DNA of 64,000 bases from JBFIHF01 sp964411125. Lineage in GTDB: Bacteria; Myxococcota_A; Bradymonadia; Bradymonadales; Bradymonadaceae. This document shows, piece after piece, positions 53,041 to 61,786 of the stretch. Positions within the stretch are counted from its first letter, which is position 1, and each line of letters begins with the position of its first letter. A program made the translations under genes and the position numbers. Below the pieces are notes generated by a model. It was not told the origin of the DNA and searched no databases. It worked only from the letters and a program-made list of their open reading frames with translations. The stretch is taken from contig CAYPJU010000020.1 in assembly GCA_964411125.1 (NCBI GenBank), positions 22,857 through 86,856 of the forward strand, read 5' to 3'.

Positions 53041-55936
53041 ACGACACCTCCAGCTCTTCGCCGTGGCGTGCGCGCTCCTCGTCGCAGGATGCTCGCGCCC
53101 CGGTTCCACCGTCGTCGACGCGGGGTCCGACCCGCGGCCGGACATGGCCCGGAGCGCAGATGCCGGGAGCGACGATGCGGGGGGCGTGGACGCCGGGGGC
53201 GTGGAGCCGCGCTGCGGCGACGGAACGTGCGACGCCGACGAAGACGCGAACGCGTGCGCCCAGGACTGCGCTCCCGCCTGCGGAAACCTCGCCTGCGAAT
53301 CCGGCGAGAATGCGAACGTTTGCCCCGGCGATTGCGAAGCGGTCTGCGGCAACACCGTCTGCGAAACCGGCGAGACCAACGCCAACTGCGCCGAAGATTG
53401 TGCGGCGACCTGCCGGAACGGCACGTGCGAAGCCGACGAAGACGCGACCACCTGCCCCGACGACTGCGTCGCGACGTGCGGAAACTTCGTCTGCGAGACC
53501 GGTGAGGACAACACCAACTGCGCCGAAGATTGTGCGCCGGTCTGCGGAAACGCGGTCTGCGAATCGGGGGAGAACGACAACAACTGCGCGCCCGACTGCG
53601 ATCCGGTGTGTCCGAACGGGACGTGCGAAGCGGGAGAGAACGCCGCGAACTGCGCGCAGGACTGCGCGGCGACGTGCGGCAACGGTGTTTGCGAGAACGG
53701 GGAGACGGCCGCGAACTGCGCACAGGACTGCCCGGCCTCGGTCACCACGATGTCGACACCCGGCGCCTCCAGCGACGACGCCGAGGAGGACGTCGCGACG
53801 GGCGCCGTCGATCTAGGCAGCAGTGACCTCGAGTTGACCGAGGACGGCGCCGAGCAGGTCGTGGGGATCCGCTTTCCGCTCGACGTCGACCCGGGGAGTA
53901 CGATCGTCGCAGCGTACGTGCAGTTCACGACCGACGAGACGAGCGCGGACCCGACGGCCCTCACGATCGCGGGGGAGGCCACCGACGACGCCGTCGCCTT
54001 CGCAGGGACGGACGGCAACGTCTCGAGCCGCCCGACCACCGCGGCGTCGACGTCGTGGAGCCCCGCGGAATGGAACACGGTCGGTCAGGCGGACGCCGAC
54101 CAGCGAACCCCCGATCTCGCAGCGGTCGTCCAGGAGATCGTGGACAGACCCGGCTGGGCGACAGGAAATCACCTCGTCGTGCTCGTCCGAGGCAGCGGAA
54201 AGCGGGTCGCCGACTCGTACGACGGAGACCCCGCCGGAGCACCCGTGCTCGTCGTGGAGTACGACGTCACCACGAACTGCGGGGACGGGATGTGCGGTGC
54301 GCGTGAGAACAACGACAATTGCCCGTCCGACTGCCCGGCGGTCTGCGCCAACGGGGTGTGCGAGGCGGGGGAGAACGCGACGAACTGCGCCGCCGACTGT
54401 CCGGCGATGTGCGGAAACTCGGTCTGTGAGCCCGCCGAAGATTCGGCGACCTGTCCTGCCGACTGCCCGCTCGTCTGCGGCAACGCGGTCTGCGACGTCG
54501 GCGAGGATTGCGAATCGTGCACACAGGACTGCGGAACGTGCAGCCCCGACTGCGGCAACGCGGCGTGCGGCGTCGACGAGCACTGCTCGACCTGCGCCGG
54601 CGACTGCGGCGCGTGTGCCGGCAACGCCCCCACCATCACCCGCGGCCCCTACCTTCAGATGCCGACGACGAGCTCCGTCGTCGTGAAATGGCGGACGAGC
54701 GGCGACACCGACTCGGTCGTGGCGTTCGGGACGTCGCCAGCCACCTTGAACCGCGCCGTTCACGTTCCCGGGGCGCGATCTCGCCACGAGGTCACCGTCT
54801 CGGGCCTCGCCGTCGGTACCCGGTATTACTACGCGGTCGGCGAGTCGGGGGCGCCGCTCGACGGAGGGCCGCTCTACTACTTCGACACGCTGCCGACTCC
54901 GGGGGTCGCGACGACGACGCGCGTCTGGGTCATCGGCGACTCCGGCGACGCCGGCAGCGACCAGCGCGCCGTCACCGACGCATACCTCAGCTACGCCGGC
55001 GCAGCGGAGGCGAACGTATGGCTGATGCTTGGTGACAACGCGTACACAGACGGTACCGATGCCGAATACCAGGCCGCTGTGTTCGACCCCGGCGCCTACC
55101 AGGACGTCCTCCGCCGGTCGGCCGTCTGGCCCACGATCGGCAACCACGAGCGCGTCGACGTCGGTGGCGACGCGTCGCCCTACCTCGAGATCTTCACCTT
55201 GCCGACGCAGGCCGAGGCCGGCGGCCTCGCCTCGGGCACGGAGCGCTACTACTCCTTCGATTACGGCGACATTCACTTCGTCTGCCTCGACTCGGACACC
55301 AACAACGACTCCGTCGCCGCCATGACCTGGCTCGAGAACGACCTCGCCGCGAACGACAAGACGTGGCTCGTGGCGTTCTGGCACCACCCTCCGTACTCGA
55401 ACGGTTCGCACAACTCCGACGACGAGGGGTCGCTCGCCGACATGCGCGAGAACTTCGTCCCGATCCTCGAGTCGTACGGCGTCGACATGGTCTTCACCGG
55501 CCACAGCCACTCGTACGAACGTTCGCTCTGGCTCTACGGGCACTACGGAGACTCTTCGCAGGTGGCCGCGCAGCCGCAGCTCGTCCTGGACTCGGGCGAT
55601 GGGGACCCCGCGGGCGACGGTGCGTACCAGAAGCTCGCCGCGGCGAACTGCCCCGACCTCGCCCTGCTTCCGTTCGGGACGGGGCTGCAATCGGCGACGT
55701 GTGGGACCGTCTACTCCGTCGTCGGAAGCTCCTCGAAGACGAGCGCGTCCGACTTCCCCACCCGTTACGCCGGTGGCCCGCTGATGCCGATGATGCACAC
55801 GTTTCAGGAGAAGCTCGGGTCCGTCGTCATCGACATCGACGGAAACCGAGCCGACGTCGTGTTCCTCAACTCGGGCGACGGCGGCAGCGGCACCGCGAAC
55901 TACACGATCACGGACCGCTACACGATCCTCAAGTGA
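53030..55936 (+). CDS. Purple acid phosphatase-type secreted phosphoesterase with Cys-rich repeat arrays
   Basis: The product has 968 residues with a lipobox (FAVACALLVAGC). Residues about 60-240 carry eight units of about 21 residues with the pattern CGNxxCExGExxxNCxxDC. A jelly-roll-like module follows (VVGIRFPLDVDPGSTIVAAY, similar to DNRLRE/CBM96 domains). Five more Cys units come next. From residue about 535 a fibronectin-like domain (ITRGPYLQMPTTSSVVVKWR) leads into a calcineurin-like phosphoesterase with the metal motifs WVIGDSGDAG, LMLGDNAY, TIGNHE, AFWHHPP and FTGHSHSYER, as in purple acid phosphatases. It should release phosphate outside the cell, anchored through the Cys-rich stalk. 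Confidence 0.9.
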   Translation: MPTERHLQLFAVACALLVAGCSRPGSTVVDAGSDPRPDMARSADAGSDDAGGVDAGGVEPRCGDGTCDADEDANACAQDCAPACGNLACESGENANVCPGDCEAVCGNTVCETGETNANCAEDCAATCRNGTCEADEDATTCPDDCVATCGNFVCETGEDNTNCAEDCAPVCGNAVCESGENDNNCAPDCDPVCPNGTCEAGENAANCAQDCAATCGNGVCENGETAANCAQDCPASVTTMSTPGASSDDAEEDVATGAVDLGSSDLELTEDGAEQVVGIRFPLDVDPGSTIVAAYVQFTTDETSADPTALTIAGEATDDAVAFAGTDGNVSSRPTTAASTSWSPAEWNTVGQADADQRTPDLAAVVQEIVDRPGWATGNHLVVLVRGSGKRVADSYDGDPAGAPVLVVEYDVTTNCGDGMCGARENNDNCPSDCPAVCANGVCEAGENATNCAADCPAMCGNSVCEPAEDSATCPADCPLVCGNAVCDVGEDCESCTQDCGTCSPDCGNAACGVDEHCSTCAGDCGACAGNAPTITRGPYLQMPTTSSVVVKWRTSGDTDSVVAFGTSPATLNRAVHVPGARSRHEVTVSGLAVGTRYYYAVGESGAPLDGGPLYYFDTLPTPGVATTTRVWVIGDSGDAGSDQRAVTDAYLSYAGAAEANVWLMLGDNAYTDGTDAEYQAAVFDPGAYQDVLRRSAVWPTIGNHERVDVGGDASPYLEIFTLPTQAEAGGLASGTERYYSFDYGDIHFVCLDSDTNNDSVAAMTWLENDLAANDKTWLVAFWHHPPYSNGSHNSDDEGSLADMRENFVPILESYGVDMVFTGHSHSYERSLWLYGHYGDSSQVAAQPQLVLDSGDGDPAGDGAYQKLAAANCPDLALLPFGTGLQSATCGTVYSVVGSSSKTSASDFPTRYAGGPLMPMMHTFQEKLGSVVIDIDGNRADVVFLNSGDGGSGTANYTITDRYTILK

Positions 55937-55974
55937 GCGGAGAGCGGTTCGCGGGGAGCGGGGAGCTCAGAGCA

Positions 55975-56000
55975 GAAGAGCCGGCGATCGCCGGCTCTTC
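55975..56000 (+). terminator. Rho-independent terminator of the phosphatase gene
   Basis: A perfect 13-base inverted repeat (GAAGAGCCGGCGA / TCGCCGGCTCTTC) lies 38 bases after the stop. T-rich sequence follows after 13 bases (GTTTTGTTTT). It may also serve the convergent small gene that ends at 56009. Confidence 0.75.
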
Positions 56001-56008
56001 CGTTGCAG

Positions 56009-56131
56009 TCAGTTTTGTTTTGGGTGTGAACCGTCGGTCGAGTCGTTCTTCCGTCTGGCGAACCATGTGCCAGCAATCCCCAGGAAGAATCCTCCAGCCA
56101 ATACGGCCACCACCACGGCATCTGCGGTCAT
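56009..56131 (-). CDS. 40-residue single-pass membrane protein
   Basis: This gene is too short for usual gene calling. The frame from ATG 56131 has GGAGG five bases upstream and encodes one hydrophobic segment (VVVAVLAGGFFLGIAGTW) flanked by MTADA and a basic RRKNDS, then a polar tail ending KQN. Orientation by the positive-inside rule places the C-terminus in the cytoplasm. The quality of the ribosome site and the clean membrane segment argue for a real small protein. No family is known to me. Confidence 0.68.
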   Translation of the reverse strand: MTADAVVVAVLAGGFFLGIAGTWFARRKNDSTDGSHPKQN

Positions 56132-56182
56132 CGCAGCCTCCATGGAATGGGTTGGTCTCACGGATGCAGCCGTCGGGCTGCG

Positions 56183-56509
56183 CTAGGAACGCGCTCTGCC
56201 GAAGGCCGGAGGAGGCCGCTTGGGGGCGATGTTCAGGACGTTTCGTTGCCGTGGTGCTCGCCAGGTGGGTGACCAGTGTCGTCCCGGCTCGCCGGCCTGC
56301 GGCTCGACGGTAGTCGTTCCTGGACTCGTCGAGCCGTGCTCGATGGGAGGGTCGCTCTCCGCCGACGTTCCCCACGCGGTGATCAACGCCGAAGGCGACG
56401 AGATCCCGACGTCGTCTGCGCTGTCGGCCACTCGAATATCGAGGACCGAGCCGAACGCGAGCACGAAGAGCAGCGCGTGGCCGAACAGGATGGCGAGCGA
56501 ACGGGACAA
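56183..56509 (-). CDS. Small exported or membrane protein of unknown function
   Basis: The 108-codon frame begins with TTG and has a hydrophobic N-terminus (LAILFGHALLFVLAFGSVL) that could be a signal peptide or anchor. The rest is polar with Ser/Pro/Thr and a few Trp. Codon choice fits the neighbours. No clear ribosome site is seen before the TTG, so the start is uncertain. It precedes the 40-residue membrane protein on the same strand by 51 bases. Function unknown; possible non-coding. Confidence 0.45.
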   Translation of the reverse strand: MSRSLAILFGHALLFVLAFGSVLDIRVADSADDVGISSPSALITAWGTSAESDPPIEHGSTSPGTTTVEPQAGEPGRHWSPTWRAPRQRNVLNIAPKRPPPAFGRARS

Positions 56510-56650
56510 AAGAAGTGCCGGTGCGAGGAGAGGCGGAGCCTACGATAGAGCCGGCCACACCCCGTAGCAAGAGTTGCGCGGTCCGTCGGAGCCCGTCGCC
56601 GCGCGAACTCCCTCCTTGTCAGCAGGACCGGAGGTCCTAACCTCCCCGTT

Positions 56651-57916
56651 GTGAACCACTCTTCAGCAAAGTCGTCCGCCGAGGACCCCGGGTCTCGGAC
56701 GTCGGCGACCGACGATTGCGACGCGGGCTCGAGCGAGTCCGGCGAGCCGATCAGCGTCGGTGTCTTCGTCGCGCGGGGGCCGTCCGGCGACGAGGCGGCG
56801 CTCGAAGAGTTCGCCCGGCGGGCGATCGAGCCCGTGCGGGCAGCGCTCGCCGAGGCGACGGGGCGAGTCTGGCGATTTCACATGGAGGAGCCTCACCGGC
56901 TCCCCGACGACGAGCCGAGACCCCCCTCCGATCTCGTGGACGAGGCGGCGCTCCGGATGGTCTCGGGCCCCTACGACGTCATCGTCGCCGTGACCAACGT
57001 CGGTCTCTCGTCGCGACGCCGGCGGCTCGAGCCCGGGCTCGCCTCACCGGTGGCTCGGGTCGTGACCCTCTCGACGCGGAGCCTGCGCCGGACTCCGCGC
57101 GGGGAGCGACGCCGCGGGCTCGATGACCCCGCAGTCGTCACCAACGCGTCGGCGCTGTTGCTTCGGCTGATGGGGCGCATTCTGGGCCTGCGAACCGAGC
57201 CCGACGGAGCGATGGCGCCGTTTCGTTTCGACGGCAATCGGGACGGCGTGCCACCGTTTTCGCCCGACAATCGCCGACGCCTCGAGCGCGCCGCGCGCAC
57301 GATCCCCGAGCGCGAGCAGCGAAACCCGGGGCGGCTCCACGACCTCGCGTTCTACCTGACGAGCTTCGCGCACCACATGCCCGAGGTCCTCAGGTCGCTG
57401 TGGCGAAACCGCGCCCCGCTCCTCCCGCTGTCGCTGCCGGCCCTCTCGACCGCCGCGATCGCACCCGCGCTCGTCCTGATCTTCTCCGCGGAGACGTGGG
57501 ACGTCGGGCTGCACATCACCACGGGCATCAGCGTCCTCAGCGGCGTGGCGAGCATCGTCGCGGCGACGCTGTTCCTCGTCTTCAGCCACGGCCTGCATTT
57601 CCCGCGTCGCGAGAAACGGCTCCTCACCGAACACCTGGCCGTCGTCAACATCACCGTCACGGCGAGCATCTTCCTCGCGACGATCGGCCTCTTCGTGATG
57701 CTCGGACTTCTGATGCTCGCGATCGAGCTGATGGTCTTCCCTCCCGACCTCATCTCCGAATGGCCCTCCCTCGAAGACCCGGCCGTGACGACCGCAGATT
57801 TCCTGCGCCTCGCCGCGTTCGTGAGCACGCTCGGCGTGATCTCGGGAGCCCTCGGCGGAGGGCTCGACAGCCGAACCGTCATCCAACACCTCGCCCTGTT
57901 TCTCGACGAACCCTGA
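56651..57916 (+). CDS. Membrane protein of unknown function with N-terminal soluble domain
   Basis: The GTG start gives 421 residues. A cytoplasmic domain of about 230 residues opens with ISVGVFVARGPSGDEAALEEF and includes SGPYDVIVAVTNVGLSSRRR. It resembles alpha/beta proteins that bind small ligands or metal, without a known signature. The C-terminal half has four hydrophobic segments (ALSTAAIAPALVLIFSAE, ISVLSGVASIVAATLFLVFS, ITVTASIFLATIGLFVMLGL, LRLAAFVSTLGVISGALGGG). No family is recognised. The next gene starts 53 bases further and may be co-transcribed. Confidence 0.78.
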   Translation: MNHSSAKSSAEDPGSRTSATDDCDAGSSESGEPISVGVFVARGPSGDEAALEEFARRAIEPVRAALAEATGRVWRFHMEEPHRLPDDEPRPPSDLVDEAALRMVSGPYDVIVAVTNVGLSSRRRRLEPGLASPVARVVTLSTRSLRRTPRGERRRGLDDPAVVTNASALLLRLMGRILGLRTEPDGAMAPFRFDGNRDGVPPFSPDNRRRLERAARTIPEREQRNPGRLHDLAFYLTSFAHHMPEVLRSLWRNRAPLLPLSLPALSTAAIAPALVLIFSAETWDVGLHITTGISVLSGVASIVAATLFLVFSHGLHFPRREKRLLTEHLAVVNITVTASIFLATIGLFVMLGLLMLAIELMVFPPDLISEWPSLEDPAVTTADFLRLAAFVSTLGVISGALGGGLDSRTVIQHLALFLDEP

Positions 57917-57920
57917 CTGA

Positions 57921-57958
57921 TCTTTCCCAACGTGCCTCCGGGCTTTCTTCCCCAACGT
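57921..57958 (+). repeat. Short direct repeat before the MDR oxidoreductase gene
   Basis: CTTTCCCAACGTG and CTTCCCCAACGTG occur 26 bases apart between the two plus-strand genes. They may be a regulatory element or chance. Confidence 0.35.
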
Positions 57959-57969
57959 GAGTATCGACC

Positions 57970-59097
57970 ATGACCGAAAATCCCCGACAACTCTTCTCCA
58001 CCGTCACCGCCGACGATCGGATCGTCCTCACCGTCGAACCGCTCGAAGTCCGGTCCCCCGCCGCGGACGAAGTCGTCGTCGAGCTGCGTGCCGTTCCCAT
58101 CAACCCGAGCGACCTCGGGACGCTCCTCGCCCCGGCGGACATGTCGACGTTGCGGAGCGACACGGTCGACGGTCACCCGGCGCTCGTCGCCGACCTGCAA
58201 AAGGGGTGGAAGAAGATGGTCGAAAGCCGGGTCGGCGAGAAGATGCCAGCCGGCAACGAAGGGGCGGGGGTCGTCGTCGACGCCGGCGACTCCGACGCCG
58301 CGCAGGCGCTGCTCGGCAAGACGGTCACCGTGGTCGGCGGAAAGATGTACCGGACCCACCGCGTGATGAAGGCGAACACGGCCGTGCCGCTCCCCGAAGA
58401 GGCCGACCCGTCCGAAGGCGCCTCGCTCTTCGTGAACCCGATGACGGTCCAGTGCTTCCTGGAGACGATGCGCGACGAGGGCCACTCCGCCATCGTCCAC
58501 ACCGCCGCCGCCTCGAACCTCGGGCAGATGCTCGCCAAACTCTGCGACCGCGAGAACGTCCCGCTCGTCGCCATCGTCCGCAAGGACGAGCAGCGCGCGA
58601 TCCTGGACGACCTCGGCGTACGTCACATCGTCGACTCGACGAGCGAGAGCTTCATGGGCGACCTGATCGAGGCGATCGCCGAGACCGGCGCCACCCTCGG
58701 CTTCGACGCCGTCGGAGGCGGCCCGCTCGCGAACCAGATCTTGACCGCGATGGAACAGGCGCTGCTGAAGCGCGGCGAGCGGAAGACGCCCTACGGCGTG
58801 GCGACGCACAAGCAGGTCTACATCTATGGTCGGCTCGATACCGGAAAGACCGAGCTGACCCCGAGCTACGGCATGTACTGGGGCGTCGGCGGGTGGCTCC
58901 TCACCCCCGAGCTCGAGCGGCTCGGGACGCAGCGCACCATCGAGATGCGCAAGTTCGCCGTCGCCGAGCGCAACGGGATCTTCGCGAGCCACTACACCCG
59001 CACGATCGGCCTCGACGAGATGATCGACCCCGACATCGCGCGCGCCTACCAGCGCAAGGCGACCGGCGAGAAGTATCTGGTCGATCCCTCGCGGTAG
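57970..59097 (+). CDS. Zinc-independent MDR-family oxidoreductase (quinone/enoyl reductase type)
   Basis: The 375-residue protein follows the medium-chain dehydrogenase/reductase layout. The GroES-like half has VELRAVPINPSDLGTLL and NEGAGVVVDAG; the catalytic zinc ligands of alcohol dehydrogenases are absent. The nucleotide-binding half has SAIVHTAAASNLGQMLAKLC, a variant of the usual AAxGxVG loop, followed by VDSTSESFMGDLIEAIAETG. It is closest to NADPH-dependent quinone oxidoreductase and crotonyl/enoyl reductase types. Substrate is not readable from the sequence. Cytoplasmic. Confidence 0.88.
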   Translation: MTENPRQLFSTVTADDRIVLTVEPLEVRSPAADEVVVELRAVPINPSDLGTLLAPADMSTLRSDTVDGHPALVADLQKGWKKMVESRVGEKMPAGNEGAGVVVDAGDSDAAQALLGKTVTVVGGKMYRTHRVMKANTAVPLPEEADPSEGASLFVNPMTVQCFLETMRDEGHSAIVHTAAASNLGQMLAKLCDRENVPLVAIVRKDEQRAILDDLGVRHIVDSTSESFMGDLIEAIAETGATLGFDAVGGGPLANQILTAMEQALLKRGERKTPYGVATHKQVYIYGRLDTGKTELTPSYGMYWGVGGWLLTPELERLGTQRTIEMRKFAVAERNGIFASHYTRTIGLDEMIDPDIARAYQRKATGEKYLVDPSR

Positions 59098-59197
59098 GGA
59101 AGACGGCGGGGGGACGAAACGAAGTGTGACCGGACTTTGAACTTTCGCGTGATCCACCATGGATTTCGCGGATAATGAAGATCTTCGGAGGAGTGTC

Positions 59198-61297
59198 ATG
59201 CGATTGTTTTCGGTCACAGCGACAGCGGCGGTGAGCCTGCTGTTTTCGACGGGGGCGGAGGCGACGCCCGACCTCTACACCCCCTGGCCGTGCGGGGTCT
59301 CCTACCGCGTCACCCAGGGACACAACGTCGGCAGCCACGTCGGCGTCTACAATGCCTGGGCGTGGGACTTCGGCATCCCGGTCGGCGGCGAGCTGACCGC
59401 GCCCGCCCCGGGGGTCGTCAGCCACGTCCGGATGAACTCGACGGTGGGGGGATGCGATGCTGCATATGCCGCGGACGCGAACTACCTCGTGATCGACTTC
59501 GGAGACGGGACCTCCGCGTCCTTCACGCACCTGCAGGCGAACAGCACCACACTGCGGGTCGGTGACCGGGTGGAGCAGGGAGACGTCGTCGGTCGGGTGG
59601 GGCTGTCGGGATACGTCTGCGGGGCTCATCTGCACTTTTCCATCGTCGAGACCTGCGGGAACGCCTCGTGCCCAACGATCCCGGCGTCGTTCGTCGACTT
59701 CGGAGACCCCGCGTCGGGGACGACCCTCATCAGCAACAACTGTGGCGGAGGACATCCGGTGACGGCGCTGGAGGCGGGCGTCTTCTCCGGGACGGACTCC
59801 GACATCGATGGAGACGGTCGCGCCGACGTTTGTGCCCGATCGAGCCAGGGGATCCGATGCAGACTCTCCGACGGCTCCACGCTCGCCGCCGCAATCACGG
59901 GGCCCGCACTGACCGACGCCGCGGGCTGGGACGTCGCCAACGCCTATTCGACGCTGCGGCTCGCCGACGTGACGGGTGACGGCAAGGCGGACCTCTGCGC
60001 GCGCGCTCCCGACGGGTTTGGTTGCTGGCCGTCCACCGCCGACGGGTTCGGCGACCGTTTCGCGATCGACGACCTCGACGACGACAGCGGCTGGAACCGG
60101 CTGCATTACTACTCCACGATCCGCATGGGTGACGTGAACGGCGACGGTCGTGCCGACGTCTGCGCTCGCGGAGGGTCGGGAGTCCGCTGTTGGCCCTCGC
60201 TCGGAGACGGCTTCGGACCTGCGATCGCCGGGCCGCCCATGTCGGACGCGAACGGCTGGCAGTTCCCCGAGTTCTACGGGACGATCCGTGTGGCCGACGT
60301 CGACGGGGACGGGATGGCCGACATCTGTGGGCGCAGCTCGGACTACTACCATTGCTGGATGTCCGACGGTGCGGGGTTCCCGACCCTCGTCGACGGGCCG
60401 GCGTGGACGGACGCTGGCGGGTGGACCATGGGGCGCCACTACAGGACGATCCGGCTCGCCGACATCGATGCGGACGGTGACCTCGATGTCTGCGGTCGTA
60501 CCGCGACGGACTTTCGCTGCCACCGCTGGACGGACGGGGACTTCGAGGACACGGCCGTCGTCGGACCGTCTCTCTCCGACGAGCTCGGGTGGAACGACGC
60601 CTCGAACTTCTCCACCATCCGGATGGCCGATGTCGACGGCGACGGTCGTGCCGACATCTGCGCTCGGGCGAACGCGGGGATGCTCTGCTGGCTAGCCACC
60701 CCCGACGGGTTCTCCTCGACCGCGATTGGGGGACCGGAGCTCTCCGACGCCACCGGCTTCGACGATCCGGCGCACTATCTCACCATCCGGCTCGCCGACG
60801 TGAACGGCGACGGTCGGGCCGACATCTGCGGCCGACAGGTCGACGGGTTCCGTTGCTGGCTCGCCGACGACGCCGGCTTTTCGCCGGTGGTGCCCGGTCC
60901 GTCCTGGTCCGACGAGCTCGGGTGGGCCGAACCCGAGTACTACTCGACTTTGCAGATCGGGGGGCCGAAGACCCCGCGTTGCGCGACGCAGCCCGAGATC
61001 TGCGACGGGCTCGACAACAACTGCAACGGCGCAGTCGACGAGGACGACGTGTGCGTCGTCGAGCCCGACGCGGGCGCCGACGCCGGCGCTGGCAGCTCCG
61101 ATGGCGGGGACGCGGGCATCCCCGTGCCGGGGTCACCCGATGCCGGCGGATCCGACGCGGGCACGACGCGGCCGCCACGGTCGCAGCACGCAAAAGGGGG
61201 GTGCCAGACGGTCGACCTCGGGGCGAACGGACGCGGCAACGTCCTGTGGGTCTTGCTGGGCGCAATCGTTCTACGGCGCCGACGGCGCACCACCTGA
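59198..61297 (+). CDS. Secreted M23-type peptidoglycan endopeptidase with FG-GAP-like repeats, MopE motif and sorting tail
   Basis: The ATG follows GGAGGAG by five bases and gives 699 residues. A signal peptide ends at GAEATPD. The M23 metallopeptidase is at about residues 25-180, with HVGVYNAWAWDFG (zinc His and Asp), FTHLQANST and GAHLHFSIV (HxH). Residues about 200-590 hold seven units of about 53 residues, each with VDGDGRADICARSS-like calcium loops. A MopE-like CDGLDNNCNGAVDEDD, an Asp/Ala/Gly linker, and a Cys-hydrophobic-Arg tail (VLWVLLGAIVLRRRRR) end it. M23 enzymes cut peptide cross-bridges of cell walls. A role in predation or in remodelling the own wall is likely. Confidence 0.9.
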   Translation: MRLFSVTATAAVSLLFSTGAEATPDLYTPWPCGVSYRVTQGHNVGSHVGVYNAWAWDFGIPVGGELTAPAPGVVSHVRMNSTVGGCDAAYAADANYLVIDFGDGTSASFTHLQANSTTLRVGDRVEQGDVVGRVGLSGYVCGAHLHFSIVETCGNASCPTIPASFVDFGDPASGTTLISNNCGGGHPVTALEAGVFSGTDSDIDGDGRADVCARSSQGIRCRLSDGSTLAAAITGPALTDAAGWDVANAYSTLRLADVTGDGKADLCARAPDGFGCWPSTADGFGDRFAIDDLDDDSGWNRLHYYSTIRMGDVNGDGRADVCARGGSGVRCWPSLGDGFGPAIAGPPMSDANGWQFPEFYGTIRVADVDGDGMADICGRSSDYYHCWMSDGAGFPTLVDGPAWTDAGGWTMGRHYRTIRLADIDADGDLDVCGRTATDFRCHRWTDGDFEDTAVVGPSLSDELGWNDASNFSTIRMADVDGDGRADICARANAGMLCWLATPDGFSSTAIGGPELSDATGFDDPAHYLTIRLADVNGDGRADICGRQVDGFRCWLADDAGFSPVVPGPSWSDELGWAEPEYYSTLQIGGPKTPRCATQPEICDGLDNNCNGAVDEDDVCVVEPDAGADAGAGSSDGGDAGIPVPGSPDAGGSDAGTTRPPRSQHAKGGCQTVDLGANGRGNVLWVLLGAIVLRRRRRTT

Positions 61298-61342
61298 AGA
61301 GCGATCGCCCGTCCGGATGACGCGAGGGTCCGGTGGACGCGG

Positions 61343-61645
61343 TCAGGCTGGAGGACGAAACTCCGGCACCATCACCGCCTGAGTGTTGGAGGTGATCGCG
61401 TACCTCAGCTCTTTCCCCGGCTGATATTCGGGGTCGTCGAGAAAGGCGCTGATCGACTCCTTGTCCGGGAAGCGCAACACGACGACGCAGTGATTGGGCG
61501 AGCCTTCCAGCCGCTCGGCGGCGGGGTCGAAGACCAGCAGCTCGCCGCCGTGCCGCTGCAGCGCGGGCATCGCGATCGGAACGTATTCGTTGAGGTACCG
61601 CTCCTGGTCCTCGAGATTCTGCGTCAAGATGAAGTATGCGCTCAT
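61343..61645 (-). CDS. DUF1330-family protein
   Basis: AGGAG lies seven bases before the ATG. The 100-residue protein has the family's ferredoxin-like dimeric alpha/beta-barrel pattern: AYFILTQNLEDQERYLNEY, HGGELLVFDPAAERLEGS and CVVVLRFPDKESISAFLDDP. DUF1330 proteins are small cytoplasmic proteins of unknown function related to monooxygenase-like barrels. The gene is divergent from the AraC regulator, which may control it. Confidence 0.9.
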   Translation of the reverse strand: MSAYFILTQNLEDQERYLNEYVPIAMPALQRHGGELLVFDPAAERLEGSPNHCVVVLRFPDKESISAFLDDPEYQPGKELRYAITSNTQAVMVPEFRPPA

Positions 61646-61786
61646 GGCGAACTCCTGGGGAAATGGTCTTGGGTCGTTCTGAGGTCGTGGAGGCGATCGT
61701 AGCCCTGGCCTGCACCGAGACCCAAGGACACCGCGCGCCAGCTCGTGGACAATTCGCGCCACACCGGGCAGAGTGGATGAATCGCA

